Of a stretch of 29,825 bases of DNA, positions 14,489-22,569 are shown one piece after another. The notes below the pieces were generated by a model, which was not told the DNA's origin, did not search any database, and worked only from the letters and a program-made list of their open reading frames with translations. The stretch comes from an uncultured Prevotella sp. (lineage in GTDB: Bacteria > Bacteroidota > Bacteroidia > Bacteroidales > Bacteroidaceae): contig CAKQFW010000002.1 in assembly GCA_934230965.1 (NCBI GenBank), positions 1 to 29,825 on the forward strand, in the 5' to 3' direction. Each line of letters opens with the position of its first letter. Within the stretch, counting starts at the first letter, position 1. The translations under genes and the position numbers were made by a program.

Positions 14489-14956
14489 TTATTCTGCCTC
14501 GGTGTTAACGGGAATTTCGCGCTTGATGCTTTGTTCGAGCGAGATAAGGGTCTCGGTAGACACTACGCCCGGTATGCCCTGCATCTTGTTGTTCAGCAGA
14601 TCCATCAGCTGCTCGTTGTCTTGTGCATACAGCTTTACCAGCATGGTGTAGGGGCCTGTGGTGAAGTGGCACTCTACAATCTCGGGGATGGTGAGCAAAC
14701 GCTGCACCACATCTTTATACATGCTGCCGCGCTCAAGGTTCAAACCTACATAGGTGCAGGTAGAATAGCCCAAGCTCTTGGGGTTTACGTCAAATCCGCT
14801 GCCAGTGATGATGCCGCCTTCCATGAGGTGTTGCACACGCTGGTGAATGGCTGCGCGCGACACGCCGCACTCGGCAGCGACATCCTTGAAGGGTATGCGT
14901 GCATTTTTCGAGAGGATACTCAGTATCTTCTTGTCCAGTTTGTCAATTTTATCCAT
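14489..14956 (-). CDS. Lrp/AsnC family transcriptional regulator
   Basis: The 155-aa protein has an N-terminal winged helix-turn-helix (LDKKILSILSKNARIPFKDVAAECGVSRAAIHQRVQHL, given here in outline as residues 7-44) and a C-terminal RAM/effector domain with VVECHFTTGPY-like core. The visible text is IPEIVECHFTTGPYTMLVKL, followed by the closing IPGVVSTETLISLEQSIKRE. Members sense amino acids or related small molecules, form dimers to octamers and bind DNA upstream of metabolic genes and often their own promoter. The spacing and length fit the family. The regulated genes are unknown. The neighbouring peptide hydrolase fusion and the ilvA gene 10 kb away are only suggestive. Confidence 0.92.
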   Translation of the reverse strand: MDKIDKLDKKILSILSKNARIPFKDVAAECGVSRAAIHQRVQHLMEGGIITGSGFDVNPKSLGYSTCTYVGLNLERGSMYKDVVQRLLTIPEIVECHFTTGPYTMLVKLYAQDNEQLMDLLNNKMQGIPGVVSTETLISLEQSIKREIPVNTEAE

Positions 14957-14997
14957 GTGTGTATGTTACGGTTTGTCTTTTAGTTATATTTTGATAG

Positions 14998-15028
14998 CAA
15001 AATTAACTATTAATTATGATATGGCAAA
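14998..15028 (-). promoter_or_regulatory. Promoter of the Lrp-type regulator
   Basis: On the minus strand TTTG (15025-15028), a 19-base spacer and TAATTTTG (14998-15005) match the consensus. The spacer (AATTAACTATTAATTA region) is AT-rich and has a dyad TTAAT/ATTAA that could be an autoregulatory site. Confidence 0.7.
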
Positions 15029-15196
15029 CATTTTGTCATTATTTTTTCGCTCTCGCGTGCATTTTGTTGACTTTTTGTCTTCGTGCTCGTAAACAACGGC
15101 TCTCATAGGGCCCCACGTGTAGGCATATTGAATTGTTCAATGATAAGCGCTGAGCCACAACGCGTATGGCTTTTTTCTTTCTTTAACCTCGATTAT
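15029..15196. other. Divergent intergenic region, no gene seen
   Basis: The stretch between the Lrp-type promoter and the PfkB promoter holds no convincing reading frame. A weak hairpin AGCCA/TGGCT (15153-15171) followed by a T-rich run could stop plus-strand transcription, but no plus-strand gene or promoter precedes it. Confidence 0.4.
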
Positions 15197-15227
15197 TTTG
15201 TGTATTCGTGTTTTTGGCGTAACTTTG
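15197..15227 (+). promoter_or_regulatory. Promoter of the PfkB kinase gene
   Basis: TTTG (15197-15200), a 19-base spacer and TAACTTTG (15220-15227) match the consensus. The start codon is at 15349, giving a leader of about 115 bases with no recognised riboswitch. Confidence 0.75.
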
Positions 15228-15348
15228 CATGCTTATATTATTATAATTGCATGATTGAAGGGGCGTGGGCAATGTTCGTTTTGTGTTTAGCGCGTCCTGT
15301 TACTTTAATTTTACAACAACGTTGACAAACGCTTAAAAAACATTGCTG

Positions 15349-16221
15349 ATGAAAGATATTTGCTGCATCGGACACATTACTCGCGACAAAATTGTCACTC
15401 CACGCCAAACGGTTTATATGGCCGGTGGCACCTCGTTTTATTTTGCTTATGCCCTTAATGCACTGCCACAACGTGTGCAGTTTGAACTGGTTACAAAGGT
15501 GGGCGACGATGGCCTTGAAGCTGTAGAAGAGATGCGAAAGGCTGGCATCGACGTGCGCAACTATGCCAGCGCTCACACCGTGTTCTTTGAAAACATCTAT
15601 GGCGAAAACCAAAACGACCGCACACAAAAGGTGCGCGCTAAGGCCGATGCCTTCACCATCGATGAGATGAAGGATGTTGAGGCTCGGGTGTTTCACTTAG
15701 GCTCGCTCTTGGCCGATGATTTCTCGCCCGAACTGGTGCGCTATCTCTCTACCAAGGGTCGCATCTCGATTGATGCACAAGGCTATCTGCGCGAGGTGCG
15801 CGGTGAAGATGTGTTTGCCATCGACTGGGCCGATAAGCGCGATATATTGGCTTATACTGATGTGCTGAAGGTGAACGAACACGAGATGCAGGTGATAACG
15901 GGCGAGGCTGAACCGCACGATGCGGCTCGTACGCTGGCTTCGTGGGGCGTGAAAGAGGCGGTGGTAACGCTGGGCAGCTATGGCAGCATCATCTTGGCCG
16001 ATGGCCATTTCTATACTATTCCGGCCTACGCGCCACGCGAAATTGTGGATGCCACGGGCTGTGGCGATACTTATTCGGCTGGCTATCTCTATTCGCGTGC
16101 TCAAGGCGCCTCTATCACTGAGGCTGGCTGCTACGCCGCCGCCATGTGTACGCTGAAGTTGGAACACAGCGGACCCTTCGACCGCAGCGAAGACGATGTG
16201 GTTAGGGTGATGAAGGGGTAA
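15349..16221 (+). CDS. PfkB family carbohydrate kinase
   Basis: This 290-aa ribokinase-like enzyme would phosphorylate a sugar or nucleoside with ATP in the cytosol. The N-terminal motif GGTSFYFAYALNALP and the C-terminal DATGCGDTYSAGYL (catalytic Asp near residue 240; GCGD replaces the common GAGD) are diagnostic. The start is ATG at 15349; the in-frame TTG two codons earlier is less likely. The second signature has the usual Asp and anion-hole glycines. The substrate cannot be assigned; no sugar transport or catabolic gene is next to it. It stands alone with its own promoter and a strong terminator. Confidence 0.88.
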   Translation: MKDICCIGHITRDKIVTPRQTVYMAGGTSFYFAYALNALPQRVQFELVTKVGDDGLEAVEEMRKAGIDVRNYASAHTVFFENIYGENQNDRTQKVRAKADAFTIDEMKDVEARVFHLGSLLADDFSPELVRYLSTKGRISIDAQGYLREVRGEDVFAIDWADKRDILAYTDVLKVNEHEMQVITGEAEPHDAARTLASWGVKEAVVTLGSYGSIILADGHFYTIPAYAPREIVDATGCGDTYSAGYLYSRAQGASITEAGCYAAAMCTLKLEHSGPFDRSEDDVVRVMKG

Positions 16222-16236
16222 AGGCTTTTAGCAAGA

Positions 16237-16375
16237 TAAGCCTTTATAGGCCTTTCTAAGCCGACTAAGCCTTATTAAACGACTAAGCCTTCCTAAGCCG
16301 CTGTGTGAACCTTTATCGTTAAAGGCTCAGTCGGCTTAGAAAGGCTTAGTAAGGCTTAACACTGCCAGCAGTGTT
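16237..16375. repeat. Inverted repeat built of TAAGCCTT words
   Basis: Arms 16237-16266 and 16329-16358 are complementary at 27 of 30 positions. The left arm and loop contain several copies of CTAAGCC(TT/GA), so the arms are themselves repetitive. A perfect 7-bp hairpin AACACTG-CCAG-CAGTGTT follows at 16358-16375. The block lies between the PfkB stop codon and the terminator. Confidence 0.75.
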
Positions 16376-16384
16376 AATGTTATC

Positions 16385-16414
16385 AGCGAGGTTCAAAAGG
16401 GCCTCGCTTTTTTT
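16385..16414 (+). terminator. Terminator of the PfkB gene
   Basis: A 7-bp stem AGCGAGG/CCTCGCT with a 10-base loop is followed by a run of seven T. It ends 19 bases before the stop codon of the convergent korB gene. TTTTATTTCACCTC at 16411-16424 is repeated at 16432-16445 over the korB stop, a small local duplication. Confidence 0.85.
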
Positions 16415-16433
16415 ATTTCACCTCTTAGGCTTT

Positions 16434-17438
16434 TTATTTCACCTCCCAGGTGTCCTGAGTGTCGAGCAGTTCTTCGAAAGTGTGGTAGGGCTTCTTACCC
16501 TTTATCTCTTCTATCTGCGCGTTTACGGCATCGTTGTAGGTGGGAGCCTCTACGTCGCGTATCACACCGAGGGCTACGGGGAAGCCGTGCTCGTTGTCCA
16601 TCATGGCCAACTTCAGTTGCAAGGTGTTGTCTTCGGCATGAGCATCGTGCACGAGAATATCGTCGAGGGTGATGCCATTCTCACCAATCTTCACTACTTT
16701 CAGCGCGAAACCGTCTTGCATGAGGCCGTATTCTTGGTTCTCGCCAAACACCAGGGGCTTGCCATGTTCTACGTAGATGGCGTTCTTTGAACGACCCTCG
16801 CGAGTGTAGATGGGGTCGTAGGCGCCATTGTTAAAGATCATACAGTTTTGCAGTATTTCGCACACTGAGGCACCTTTATGATGATAGGCGGCCTTCAGAA
16901 TGTCGACGGTGTGGGCGGCATCGTTGGCCACGGCGCGGGCGAAGAAGTGGCCGCGAGCGCCAAAGCAGAGCTCGGCGGGGCGGAAGGGGTCTTCAACAGT
17001 GCCGTAGGGCGACGACTTGCTCACGAAGCCGCGGGGCGAGGTGGGCGAATACTGACCCTTGGTAAGACCGTAGATACGGTTGTTCAGCAATATCATGTTT
17101 AGGTCGATATTGCGTCGCATGGCATGAATAAAGTGGTTGCCACCAATGGCCAGACCGTCGCCATCGCCGCTAATCTGCCAGATGGTGAGGTTGGGGTTTA
17201 CCACCTTTGTGCCTGTGGCGATGGCTGCCGCACGGCCGTGAATGGTTTGCATGGCGTAGGTGTTGACATAATAGGGCAGGCGGCTCGAGCAGCCGATGCC
17301 TGATATGACAGCCGTTTCGTATGGCGGAACACCTATTTCGGCCATGGCTTTATAGAGTGATGCCAAGAAGGCGTGGTCGCCACATCCGGGGCACCAGCGT
17401 GGCTGACCTTTCTTATAGTCTTGTATTGTGTATGACAT
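16434..17438 (-). CDS. korB: 2-oxoacid:ferredoxin oxidoreductase, beta (TPP-binding) subunit
   Basis: The 334-aa subunit binds thiamine diphosphate and, with the alpha/gamma subunit upstream, oxidatively decarboxylates a 2-oxoacid (probably 2-oxoglutarate) to the acyl-CoA while reducing ferredoxin. The reaction can also run reductively in anaerobes. Visible features are CPGCGDH (residues 16-22), ISGIGCSSRLPYY, HGRAAAIATG and the TPP motif GDGDGLAIGGN...NN (91-120). Its Cys residues probably ligate a [4Fe-4S] cluster. Pyruvate or another oxoacid is possible, but the KorAB-like two-gene layout favours 2-oxoglutarate. It is 120 bases downstream of korA. Confidence 0.9.
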   Translation of the reverse strand: MSYTIQDYKKGQPRWCPGCGDHAFLASLYKAMAEIGVPPYETAVISGIGCSSRLPYYVNTYAMQTIHGRAAAIATGTKVVNPNLTIWQISGDGDGLAIGGNHFIHAMRRNIDLNMILLNNRIYGLTKGQYSPTSPRGFVSKSSPYGTVEDPFRPAELCFGARGHFFARAVANDAAHTVDILKAAYHHKGASVCEILQNCMIFNNGAYDPIYTREGRSKNAIYVEHGKPLVFGENQEYGLMQDGFALKVVKIGENGITLDDILVHDAHAEDNTLQLKLAMMDNEHGFPVALGVIRDVEAPTYNDAVNAQIEEIKGKKPYHTFEELLDTQDTWEVK

Positions 17439-17470
17439 TGTTCTATCTTTTTTAGCCTTTTTCTTTGTTT

Positions 17471-17540
17471 TCGTCCCTTCGTCTGAGGGCTTTCTTTCTC
17501 TTTTTTCGTCCCTTCGTCTGAGGGCTTTCTTTCTCTTTTT
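17471..17540. repeat. Perfect 35-bp tandem duplication in the korA-korB spacer
   Basis: The 35 bases at 17471-17505 are repeated exactly at 17506-17540, starting TCGTCCCTTCGTCTGAGGGC. On the mRNA strand the spacer is almost all purine (GAAAG/AAAGAG runs) broken by a short CCCT/AGGG stem in each copy. Exact identity suggests recent duplication. Confidence 0.9.
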
Positions 17541-17558
17541 TCCTCTTTCCTCTTTCTT

Positions 17559-19409
17559 TTATTCTTTGATAATTTTCTCAAAGTAGCTTACCAGTTCGCT
17601 TACCACGAAGGGCTGACCCTTTACCTGGTTAAACTTATATGGTGCGAAGCCTGGCACGCGGATGCGGAGGAAGCCAGCAAACTGTCCGAGGTTTTGCTCG
17701 GCCACCACCACTTTGGGGTAGCGCTTCAGCACCTCGGCGGTGTTGGCGGGCAGCGGGTTGATAAATTCGAAGTGGGCGAGTGCCACTTTGTGTCCGCCTT
17801 TACGCAGCTCTTCCATGGCGGTGTAGAGGTGACCATAGGTTCCGCCGAAGCCCACGATGAGCAGTTCGGCATCGTCTTTATCGCCTTGCACCTCGATATC
17901 GGGCACAGGTATGCGTGCCACCTTGTCGTAGCGCAGGTGGTCCATGCGGTCGTGGTTCTCAGGTTCGGTGCTGATGGCGCCTGTGTCGCCATCCTTCTCC
18001 AGTCCGCCCAAGATGTGGGTGTAACCCTCTTGGCCAGGTATTGCCCAGTAGCGCACCGCTGTTTCGGGGTCGCGCTTGTAGGGTGTGTACTGGCCCTTCA
18101 TCTCGGGTGTGGCATAGTGAGGCTTGATGGTGGGCAGGTCGGCCATCTTAGGTAGCTTCCATGCGGCCGAGCCATTGGCAATGTAAGCATCGGTGAGCAG
18201 CACCACGGGGGTGAGGTGCTCGAGGGCTATCTTGGCGGCCATGAAGGCAGCGTCGAAGCAGTTGGTGGGGCTGGTGGCAGCGATAACGGGCATGGGGCTC
18301 TCGCCGTTTCGGCCATACAGCACCTGTAAGAGGTCGGTTTGCTCGCTCTTGGTGGGCAATCCTGTTGAGGGTCCGCCGCGCTGCACGTCGATGACAACGA
18401 GGGGGAGCTCGTCAATCACGGCCAGGTTGATGGCCTCGCTCTTCAAGCAGATGCCAGGGCCCGAGGTGCTGGTGGCGGCCAATGCTCCGGCAAAGGCGGC
18501 TCCTACGGCGCTGGCGCAGCCCGAAATCTCGTCTTCACACTGCACGGTGGTTACGCCCAGCGACTTATGTTTAGCCAACTCGTGCAGAATATCTGTGGCT
18601 GGGGTGATGGGGTATGAGCCGAGGTAGAGGCGCAGGCCAGCCTTTTCGGCAGCGGCTATCAAACCATAAGCTGTGGCTTTGTTGCCAGTGATGTCCATGT
18701 ATCGTCCGGGCACCTTTGTCTTCGACTCTACGCGATAGACGGCGGGCACCGAGGCATGCACGTTGTGGCCATAGTCGTAGCCAGCATGCACCACCTTTAT
18801 ATTGTTTTCGGCTATGGCGGGTTTCTTCGCAAACTTCTCGCGCAAGAAGTTTTCTACCAGCGTGAGGTCGCGGTCGAAGAGCCAGCACACCAAGCCCAGC
18901 GCAAACATGTTTCGACATTTCAGTATGCTCTTATTATCCATGCCGCTGTCGGCCAAGCACTGTTTCACCATCTGTGTGATGGGGCAAGCCACCACGCGGT
19001 CGCGGTCAATGTTCAGTTCGCCCAGATAGTCGGCGGTTTTAAACTGAGCCTTCTCCAGGTCGCGCTGCTCAAAGCTGTCGGTATCGATGATGATGGTAGC
19101 CTGAGGTTTAGCGTGCGAAAGCTGCGTCTTCAGCGCGGCAGCGTTCATGGCCACCAGCACGTCGCACAGGTCGCCAGGGGTATACACGCGGCCTGTGCCA
19201 ATGTGTACCTGGAAGCCAGACACGCCTGTGAGCGACCCTTGCGGGGCGCGGATGTCGGCAGGATAATCGGGGAATGTGGAGATGCCGTTGCCGACGGTTG
19301 CCGACACGGTAGAGAAGATGTTACCAGCCAGCTGCATGCCGTCGCCCGAGTCGCCCGAGAAACGCACCACTACCTGGTCAAGATTTTTTATTTCCAGTTG
19401 TTGAGCCAT
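17559..19409 (-). CDS. korA: 2-oxoacid:ferredoxin oxidoreductase, fused gamma-alpha subunit
   Basis: The 616-aa subunit has the gamma domain first (FSGDSGDGMQLAGNIF, then DVLVAMNAAALK, to about residue 190). The alpha domain follows (YLGSYPITPATDILHELA near 260, QCEDEISGCASAVGAAFAGA, TSTSGPGICLKSEAINLA, VVDVQRGGPSTGLPTKSEQ-like region). This gamma-alpha fusion is the normal form of KorA in Bacteroidetes. It partners with KorB for CoA-dependent oxidative decarboxylation of 2-oxoacids with ferredoxin. No separate ferredoxin-type delta subunit is in the window. No consensus promoter was found in the 130 bases before the ATG. Confidence 0.9.
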   Translation of the reverse strand: MAQQLEIKNLDQVVVRFSGDSGDGMQLAGNIFSTVSATVGNGISTFPDYPADIRAPQGSLTGVSGFQVHIGTGRVYTPGDLCDVLVAMNAAALKTQLSHAKPQATIIIDTDSFEQRDLEKAQFKTADYLGELNIDRDRVVACPITQMVKQCLADSGMDNKSILKCRNMFALGLVCWLFDRDLTLVENFLREKFAKKPAIAENNIKVVHAGYDYGHNVHASVPAVYRVESKTKVPGRYMDITGNKATAYGLIAAAEKAGLRLYLGSYPITPATDILHELAKHKSLGVTTVQCEDEISGCASAVGAAFAGALAATSTSGPGICLKSEAINLAVIDELPLVVIDVQRGGPSTGLPTKSEQTDLLQVLYGRNGESPMPVIAATSPTNCFDAAFMAAKIALEHLTPVVLLTDAYIANGSAAWKLPKMADLPTIKPHYATPEMKGQYTPYKRDPETAVRYWAIPGQEGYTHILGGLEKDGDTGAISTEPENHDRMDHLRYDKVARIPVPDIEVQGDKDDAELLIVGFGGTYGHLYTAMEELRKGGHKVALAHFEFINPLPANTAEVLKRYPKVVVAEQNLGQFAGFLRIRVPGFAPYKFNQVKGQPFVVSELVSYFEKIIKE

Positions 19410-19479
19410 ACTGTCTGAAATAATTATGTTGTGTGTTATTTATATTGTTATTGTTTATTTTCTTTTATTGTATTGTTGG

Positions 19480-19523
19480 CATACTATGGTTAGCATATAA
19501 TCATACTATGGTTAGCATGTAAT
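19480..19523. repeat. Tandem pair of 22-bp repeats sharing the REP-like tail core
   Basis: Two units, 19480-19501 and 19502-19523, differ at one base and both contain TACTATGGTTAGC. The same 13-base core ends REP-like copy B at 9304-9344. They sit 70-115 bases upstream of korA on its minus strand, in or near its promoter region. Confidence 0.7.
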
Positions 19524-19835
19524 GCTGTCAAGGTTATGTATGCAACAATTCGGTTGCAAATATTGCAAATAATATTGAAATGACAAAATATTTCAAGTTT
19601 TACTTTCAAAAAAAGTGTGTTTTTCTATTGCATTGATACAAAACGAAAACAAAATGCAATAAATATGCGATAAAATGACAAAGCGCCATATAAGGGCAAG
19701 GGTTTCTGTGCAGATTCCTTTGTCCCTATATGGCGCACCTAATTTTTTTGAACTAATGTTCGTGCGAGAAGCGCTTCTCACACGTATGCAAAAAAGCGGT
19801 TATGTGTGTAGAAATGTTTCTCTAAAGAAGCATTA
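19524..19835. other. Intergenic region after hup with two palindromes
   Basis: No gene is supported here. GCGCCATATA at 19683-19692 pairs exactly with 19727-19736, with further imperfect pairing inside. It is followed by a T-run on the plus strand (19743-19749) and a weaker T-rich stretch on the minus strand. A near-perfect 24-base palindrome (one mismatched pair) lies at 19761-19784 around GAGAAGCGCTTCTC. Either hairpin could end hup transcription on the minus strand; the short reading frames across them lack start signals. Confidence 0.5.
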
Positions 19836-20111
19836 TTATTTGTTAATGGCGTCAGCCAGAGCTGAGCTTGCCTTAAACTTAGCCACCTTCTTAGCAGCGA
19901 TAGCAATCTTTTCGCCAGTGTGAGGGTTTACACCTTCGCGGGCGGGACGCTCGTTTACGCTGAATGTGCCGAAGCCAATGAGCTGGATGCCATCACCGGC
20001 TACCAATGCTTCCTTGATTGCTTCTGTAGCAGCATCAAGAGCCTTCTTTGCGTCAGCCTTAGTCAGTTCTGCCTTGGCTGCGATTTTCTCGATTAATTCT
20101 GTCTTGTTCAT
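19836..20111 (-). CDS. hup: HU-family DNA-binding protein
   Basis: The 91-aa protein is a standard HU-family nucleoid protein. It binds DNA as a dimer without strong sequence preference and bends it. The sequence shows the N-terminal helical pair (TELIEKIAAKAELTKADA...), the GFGTFSVNERPAREGVNP beta arm with the invariant Pro used to intercalate, and the C-terminal helix KFKASSALADAINK. Codon use is strongly biased, consistent with high expression. It is a single gene with a consensus promoter, divergent from the rhomboid gene. Confidence 0.95.
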   Translation of the reverse strand: MNKTELIEKIAAKAELTKADAKKALDAATEAIKEALVAGDGIQLIGFGTFSVNERPAREGVNPHTGEKIAIAAKKVAKFKASSALADAINK

Positions 20112-20167
20112 AACTGTCGAATATTAAATGATATAATAATGAATGTAAATTGCTTAGTTATCGCCAA

Positions 20168-20198
20168 CAAATATAGTTGTTTCCTTTTACAAATCAAA
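20168..20198 (-). promoter_or_regulatory. Promoter of hup
   Basis: On the minus strand TTTG (20195-20198), a 19-base spacer and TATATTTG (20168-20175) fit the consensus. The -7 lies 56 bases before the ATG. Confidence 0.75.
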
Positions 20199-20280
20199 TA
20201 AAAAACAGAAAAAAGTGCGTAAAATAATGAAAAAAAGTGCTTTACAGCCTTGTTTTGCCTATGAACACAGATATTTTTCG

Positions 20281-20288
20281 TAATTTTG
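20281..20288 (+). promoter_or_regulatory. Promoter -7 of the rhomboid gene
   Basis: TAATTTTG matches TAnnTTTG and lies 24 bases before the ATG at 20313. A TTTG at 20254-20257 is 23 bases upstream, slightly too far. The -7 position rules out the in-frame upstream codon at 20286 as the start. Confidence 0.6.
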
Positions 20289-20312
20289 CGTATCAAAAGA
20301 AATATATATAAT

Positions 20313-21254
20313 ATGCGCAATATACCCACAGTAACGCGAAATTTGCTTATCATCAACACACTATGCTACCTTGCTACGGTGGCGCTTGAGATGGTGGGCA
20401 TTGATCTTACCAGCATGTTTGGCTTGCATTTTATGCTGGCTCACAATTTCTGGTTCTTCCAGTTATTTACCTATATGTTTATGCATGGTGGCTTCACGCA
20501 CCTGCTGTTTAACATGTTTGCCCTGTGGATGTTTGGCTGTGTGATAGAGCAGACATGGGGGGCGCGCCGCTTCTTGGCCTACTATCTCACGTGCGGCATT
20601 GGCGCTGGACTGTTTCAAGAGGTGGCACAGCTGGGCCACTTTTATATGTTGATGACCGATAACGGCTACGGTCTCTCAACCATGATGCAGGTGGCACAGG
20701 CCAACGCACGCGTGCTCGACCTGTGGACCACGGTGGGCGCCTCGGGTGCCATCTACGGCATCTTGCTGGCTTTTGGCATGGTGTTTCCTGAGAACCGTGT
20801 CTTCATTTTCCCCCTTCCCATCCCTATCAAGGCCAAGTGGTTTGTAGCTTTCTACGCCATCATTGAGCTTACCACCGCCTTTGCTATGCCTGGTGATGGT
20901 GTGGCACACGTGGCCCACTTGGGCGGTATGGCCGTGGGCTGGTTCCTTATTCGCTATTGGCGTCGTCATGCGTCTACGGTGGGCTTTGGCAGCGGCCGTT
21001 GGCAGAACACGCGTCGAGGCAGTTCATGGTTTAGCAATTTGTTTAAAGGCGACAAGAAATCTTCACAGCAAGGCCCGATGGGTGGCGGATATAGCCAAAA
21101 TGCAAACCATAATGAGAGTGCCGACTGGGATTATAATGCTCGCAAGAAGGCTGCTCAAGCCGAGACCGACCGCATACTTGACAAGATACGTCGCTCGGGT
21201 TACGACAGCTTGACGGCTGCCGAAAAGGAGCACTTGTTTAACAACAGAAACTAA
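20313..21254 (+). CDS. Rhomboid family intramembrane serine protease
   Basis: The 313-aa membrane protein has about six hydrophobic segments in its first 220 residues. Rhomboid motifs are present: HGGFTHLLFNM (residues 58-68), the catalytic serine in GASGAIYG (Ser144) and the catalytic histidine in HVAHLGG (His202). It cleaves transmembrane substrates within the inner membrane. A soluble, charged C-terminal tail of about 100 residues, rich in Gly, Asn and Gln, extends into the cytosol or periplasm and ends with a helical segment. An insertion of about 25 residues between TM segments 3 and 4 (QLGHFYMLMTDNGYGL...) is typical of Bacteroidetes rhomboids. The EEP-fold gene follows on the same strand, and no promoter is seen between them. 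Confidence 0.92.
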   Translation: MRNIPTVTRNLLIINTLCYLATVALEMVGIDLTSMFGLHFMLAHNFWFFQLFTYMFMHGGFTHLLFNMFALWMFGCVIEQTWGARRFLAYYLTCGIGAGLFQEVAQLGHFYMLMTDNGYGLSTMMQVAQANARVLDLWTTVGASGAIYGILLAFGMVFPENRVFIFPLPIPIKAKWFVAFYAIIELTTAFAMPGDGVAHVAHLGGMAVGWFLIRYWRRHASTVGFGSGRWQNTRRGSSWFSNLFKGDKKSSQQGPMGGGYSQNANHNESADWDYNARKKAAQAETDRILDKIRRSGYDSLTAAEKEHLFNNRN

Positions 21255-21284
21255 GCAGATAAGCGAGAGAGGAGGAAACATCCT

Positions 21285-21373
21285 TGAAATGTTTGTTGAA
21301 ACAACCTTGAAACGTTTGTTGAAACGTTTGTTGAAATATCCCTGAAACGTTTATTGAAGTATTGAAACGTTGT
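21285..21373. repeat. Repeats of GAAACGTTTGTT before the EEP gene
   Basis: About five copies of GAAA(C/T)GTTT(G/A)TT occur in 90 bases. The inner 8-base palindrome AAACGTTT is exact at 21310-21317, 21322-21329 and 21345-21352. No -7 consensus lies between these repeats and the ATG at 21425. Confidence 0.6.
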
Positions 21374-21424
21374 TAAAGCGCTTGAAGAATAGATGATGAA
21401 ACCCTCTGAAGCAAAACAAATTAG

Positions 21425-22504
21425 ATGAAACAACTGAAAGACTTTACCTTGCGTTTGATAGCTGGCGCTAACATTATGAACATTATTGTGATGTTAGCGG
21501 TGGGCTATAGTGGTGGTGTGAACCCAGCGTCGCACCCATTTATAGGCATTGTGGGCCTTTCGTTTCCGGTTTTCATGGCCATTAACGTGGCGTTTTTAGT
21601 GTTTTGGCTGTGTGTGCGCAAGCGTTGGGCGCTCATTCCTTTTGTGGGTTTTGTGCTGTGCTACGGCCCTGTGCGCGCCTATTGGCCGCTGAATGTGTAT
21701 AAGCCTGTGCCCAACGATTGCATCAAGGTGCTGGCCTATAACATACTGAGTTGGGGCGAGATGAAGCCCGACAACCCCGACCTCTCTATCATTGATTATA
21801 TAGTAAGAACCGATGCCGACATTGTTTCGCTTGAAGAGGCCAGCGCCACATCATGGGCGCGCGAGAAGATTGATTCGGCCCTGTCGAAGCGTTATCCGCA
21901 CCAAGACACGGTGCTTTCGGCCGACAAAACCGATGATATTTGGCTCATGAGCAAGTATCCCATTGTGCGCAAGCAGCGCATTGATTATGAGACGAAGACC
22001 AACCATTCGGCCGCCTTCTGGCTGAAACGTGGCGACGATACCATTATTGTGGTGGCAAACCATCTACAGTCGACCAGCCTGTCGATGGCCGAGCGCTCAC
22101 AGTTTCGCTCGTTTATGCACGGCGACATCAATCATGAAACCACGCGCACCGAGTCGCAAACCCTGTATCGCAAGTTGGGCAAGGCCACGTCAGAGCGTTC
22201 TTACCAGATTGATTACCTTGTGCGCTTTGTTGAGGCGCATAAGCACACGCCCCTTATCATGTGTGGCGACTTTAACGATAGCCCCATCTCTTACTCGCGC
22301 CAGCGCATGGCGTCGGTGCTGAACGATTGTTATGTTGAGAGTGGCAATGGCCCCGGCATATCATATCATCGCAACGCCTTTTATGTGCGCATTGACCACA
22401 TTTTCTGTTCCGACCACTTCTTGCCTTACGATTGTAAGGTAGACAATAGCATCTCAACCTCAGACCATTACCCCATTGTGTGCTGGCTGAAGTTGAGAAA
22501 ATAA
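21425..22504 (+). CDS. Membrane-anchored endonuclease/exonuclease/phosphatase (EEP) family protein
   Basis: The 359-aa protein has three hydrophobic segments in residues 8-85, then an EEP-fold domain from residue 98 to the end. Active-site elements are visible: VLAYNIL (Asn106), ADIVSLEEAS (Glu137), VVANHLQS (His), MCGDFNDSP (Asp, Asn), RIDHIFCS (Asp) and the final SDHYPIV (Asp-His pair). Family members hydrolyse phosphodiesters or phosphomonoesters in DNA, inositol phosphates or lipids with a divalent metal. Membrane placement suggests a lipid or extracytoplasmic substrate, but this is an inference. It follows the rhomboid gene by 170 bases. Confidence 0.88.
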   Translation: MKQLKDFTLRLIAGANIMNIIVMLAVGYSGGVNPASHPFIGIVGLSFPVFMAINVAFLVFWLCVRKRWALIPFVGFVLCYGPVRAYWPLNVYKPVPNDCIKVLAYNILSWGEMKPDNPDLSIIDYIVRTDADIVSLEEASATSWAREKIDSALSKRYPHQDTVLSADKTDDIWLMSKYPIVRKQRIDYETKTNHSAAFWLKRGDDTIIVVANHLQSTSLSMAERSQFRSFMHGDINHETTRTESQTLYRKLGKATSERSYQIDYLVRFVEAHKHTPLIMCGDFNDSPISYSRQRMASVLNDCYVESGNGPGISYHRNAFYVRIDHIFCSDHFLPYDCKVDNSISTSDHYPIVCWLKLRK

Positions 22505-22508
22505 AAAC

Positions 22509-22567
22509 ATAAGTAGGTGTTATTAATCAAATTTATATATGCGATTAGTTTTGAACACCTAGCTTAT
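22509..22567. terminator. Bidirectional hairpin between convergent genes
   Basis: ATAAGTAGGTGTT (22509-22521) pairs with AACACCTAGCTTAT (22554-22567), with a single bulged base. The stem fills the 65-base gap between the EEP gene and the PAP2 gene. There is no long T-run, so it is a probable rather than certain terminator. Confidence 0.6.
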
Positions 22568-22569
22568 CC

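Noticed and set aside
15153..15176. Small RNA terminator before the PfkB promoter
   Set aside because: The stem is only 5 bp and no plus-strand promoter was found upstream.
19593..19923. Short reading frames between korA and hup
   Set aside because: They cross palindromes, lack ribosome binding sites and overlap the hup 3' end in antisense.
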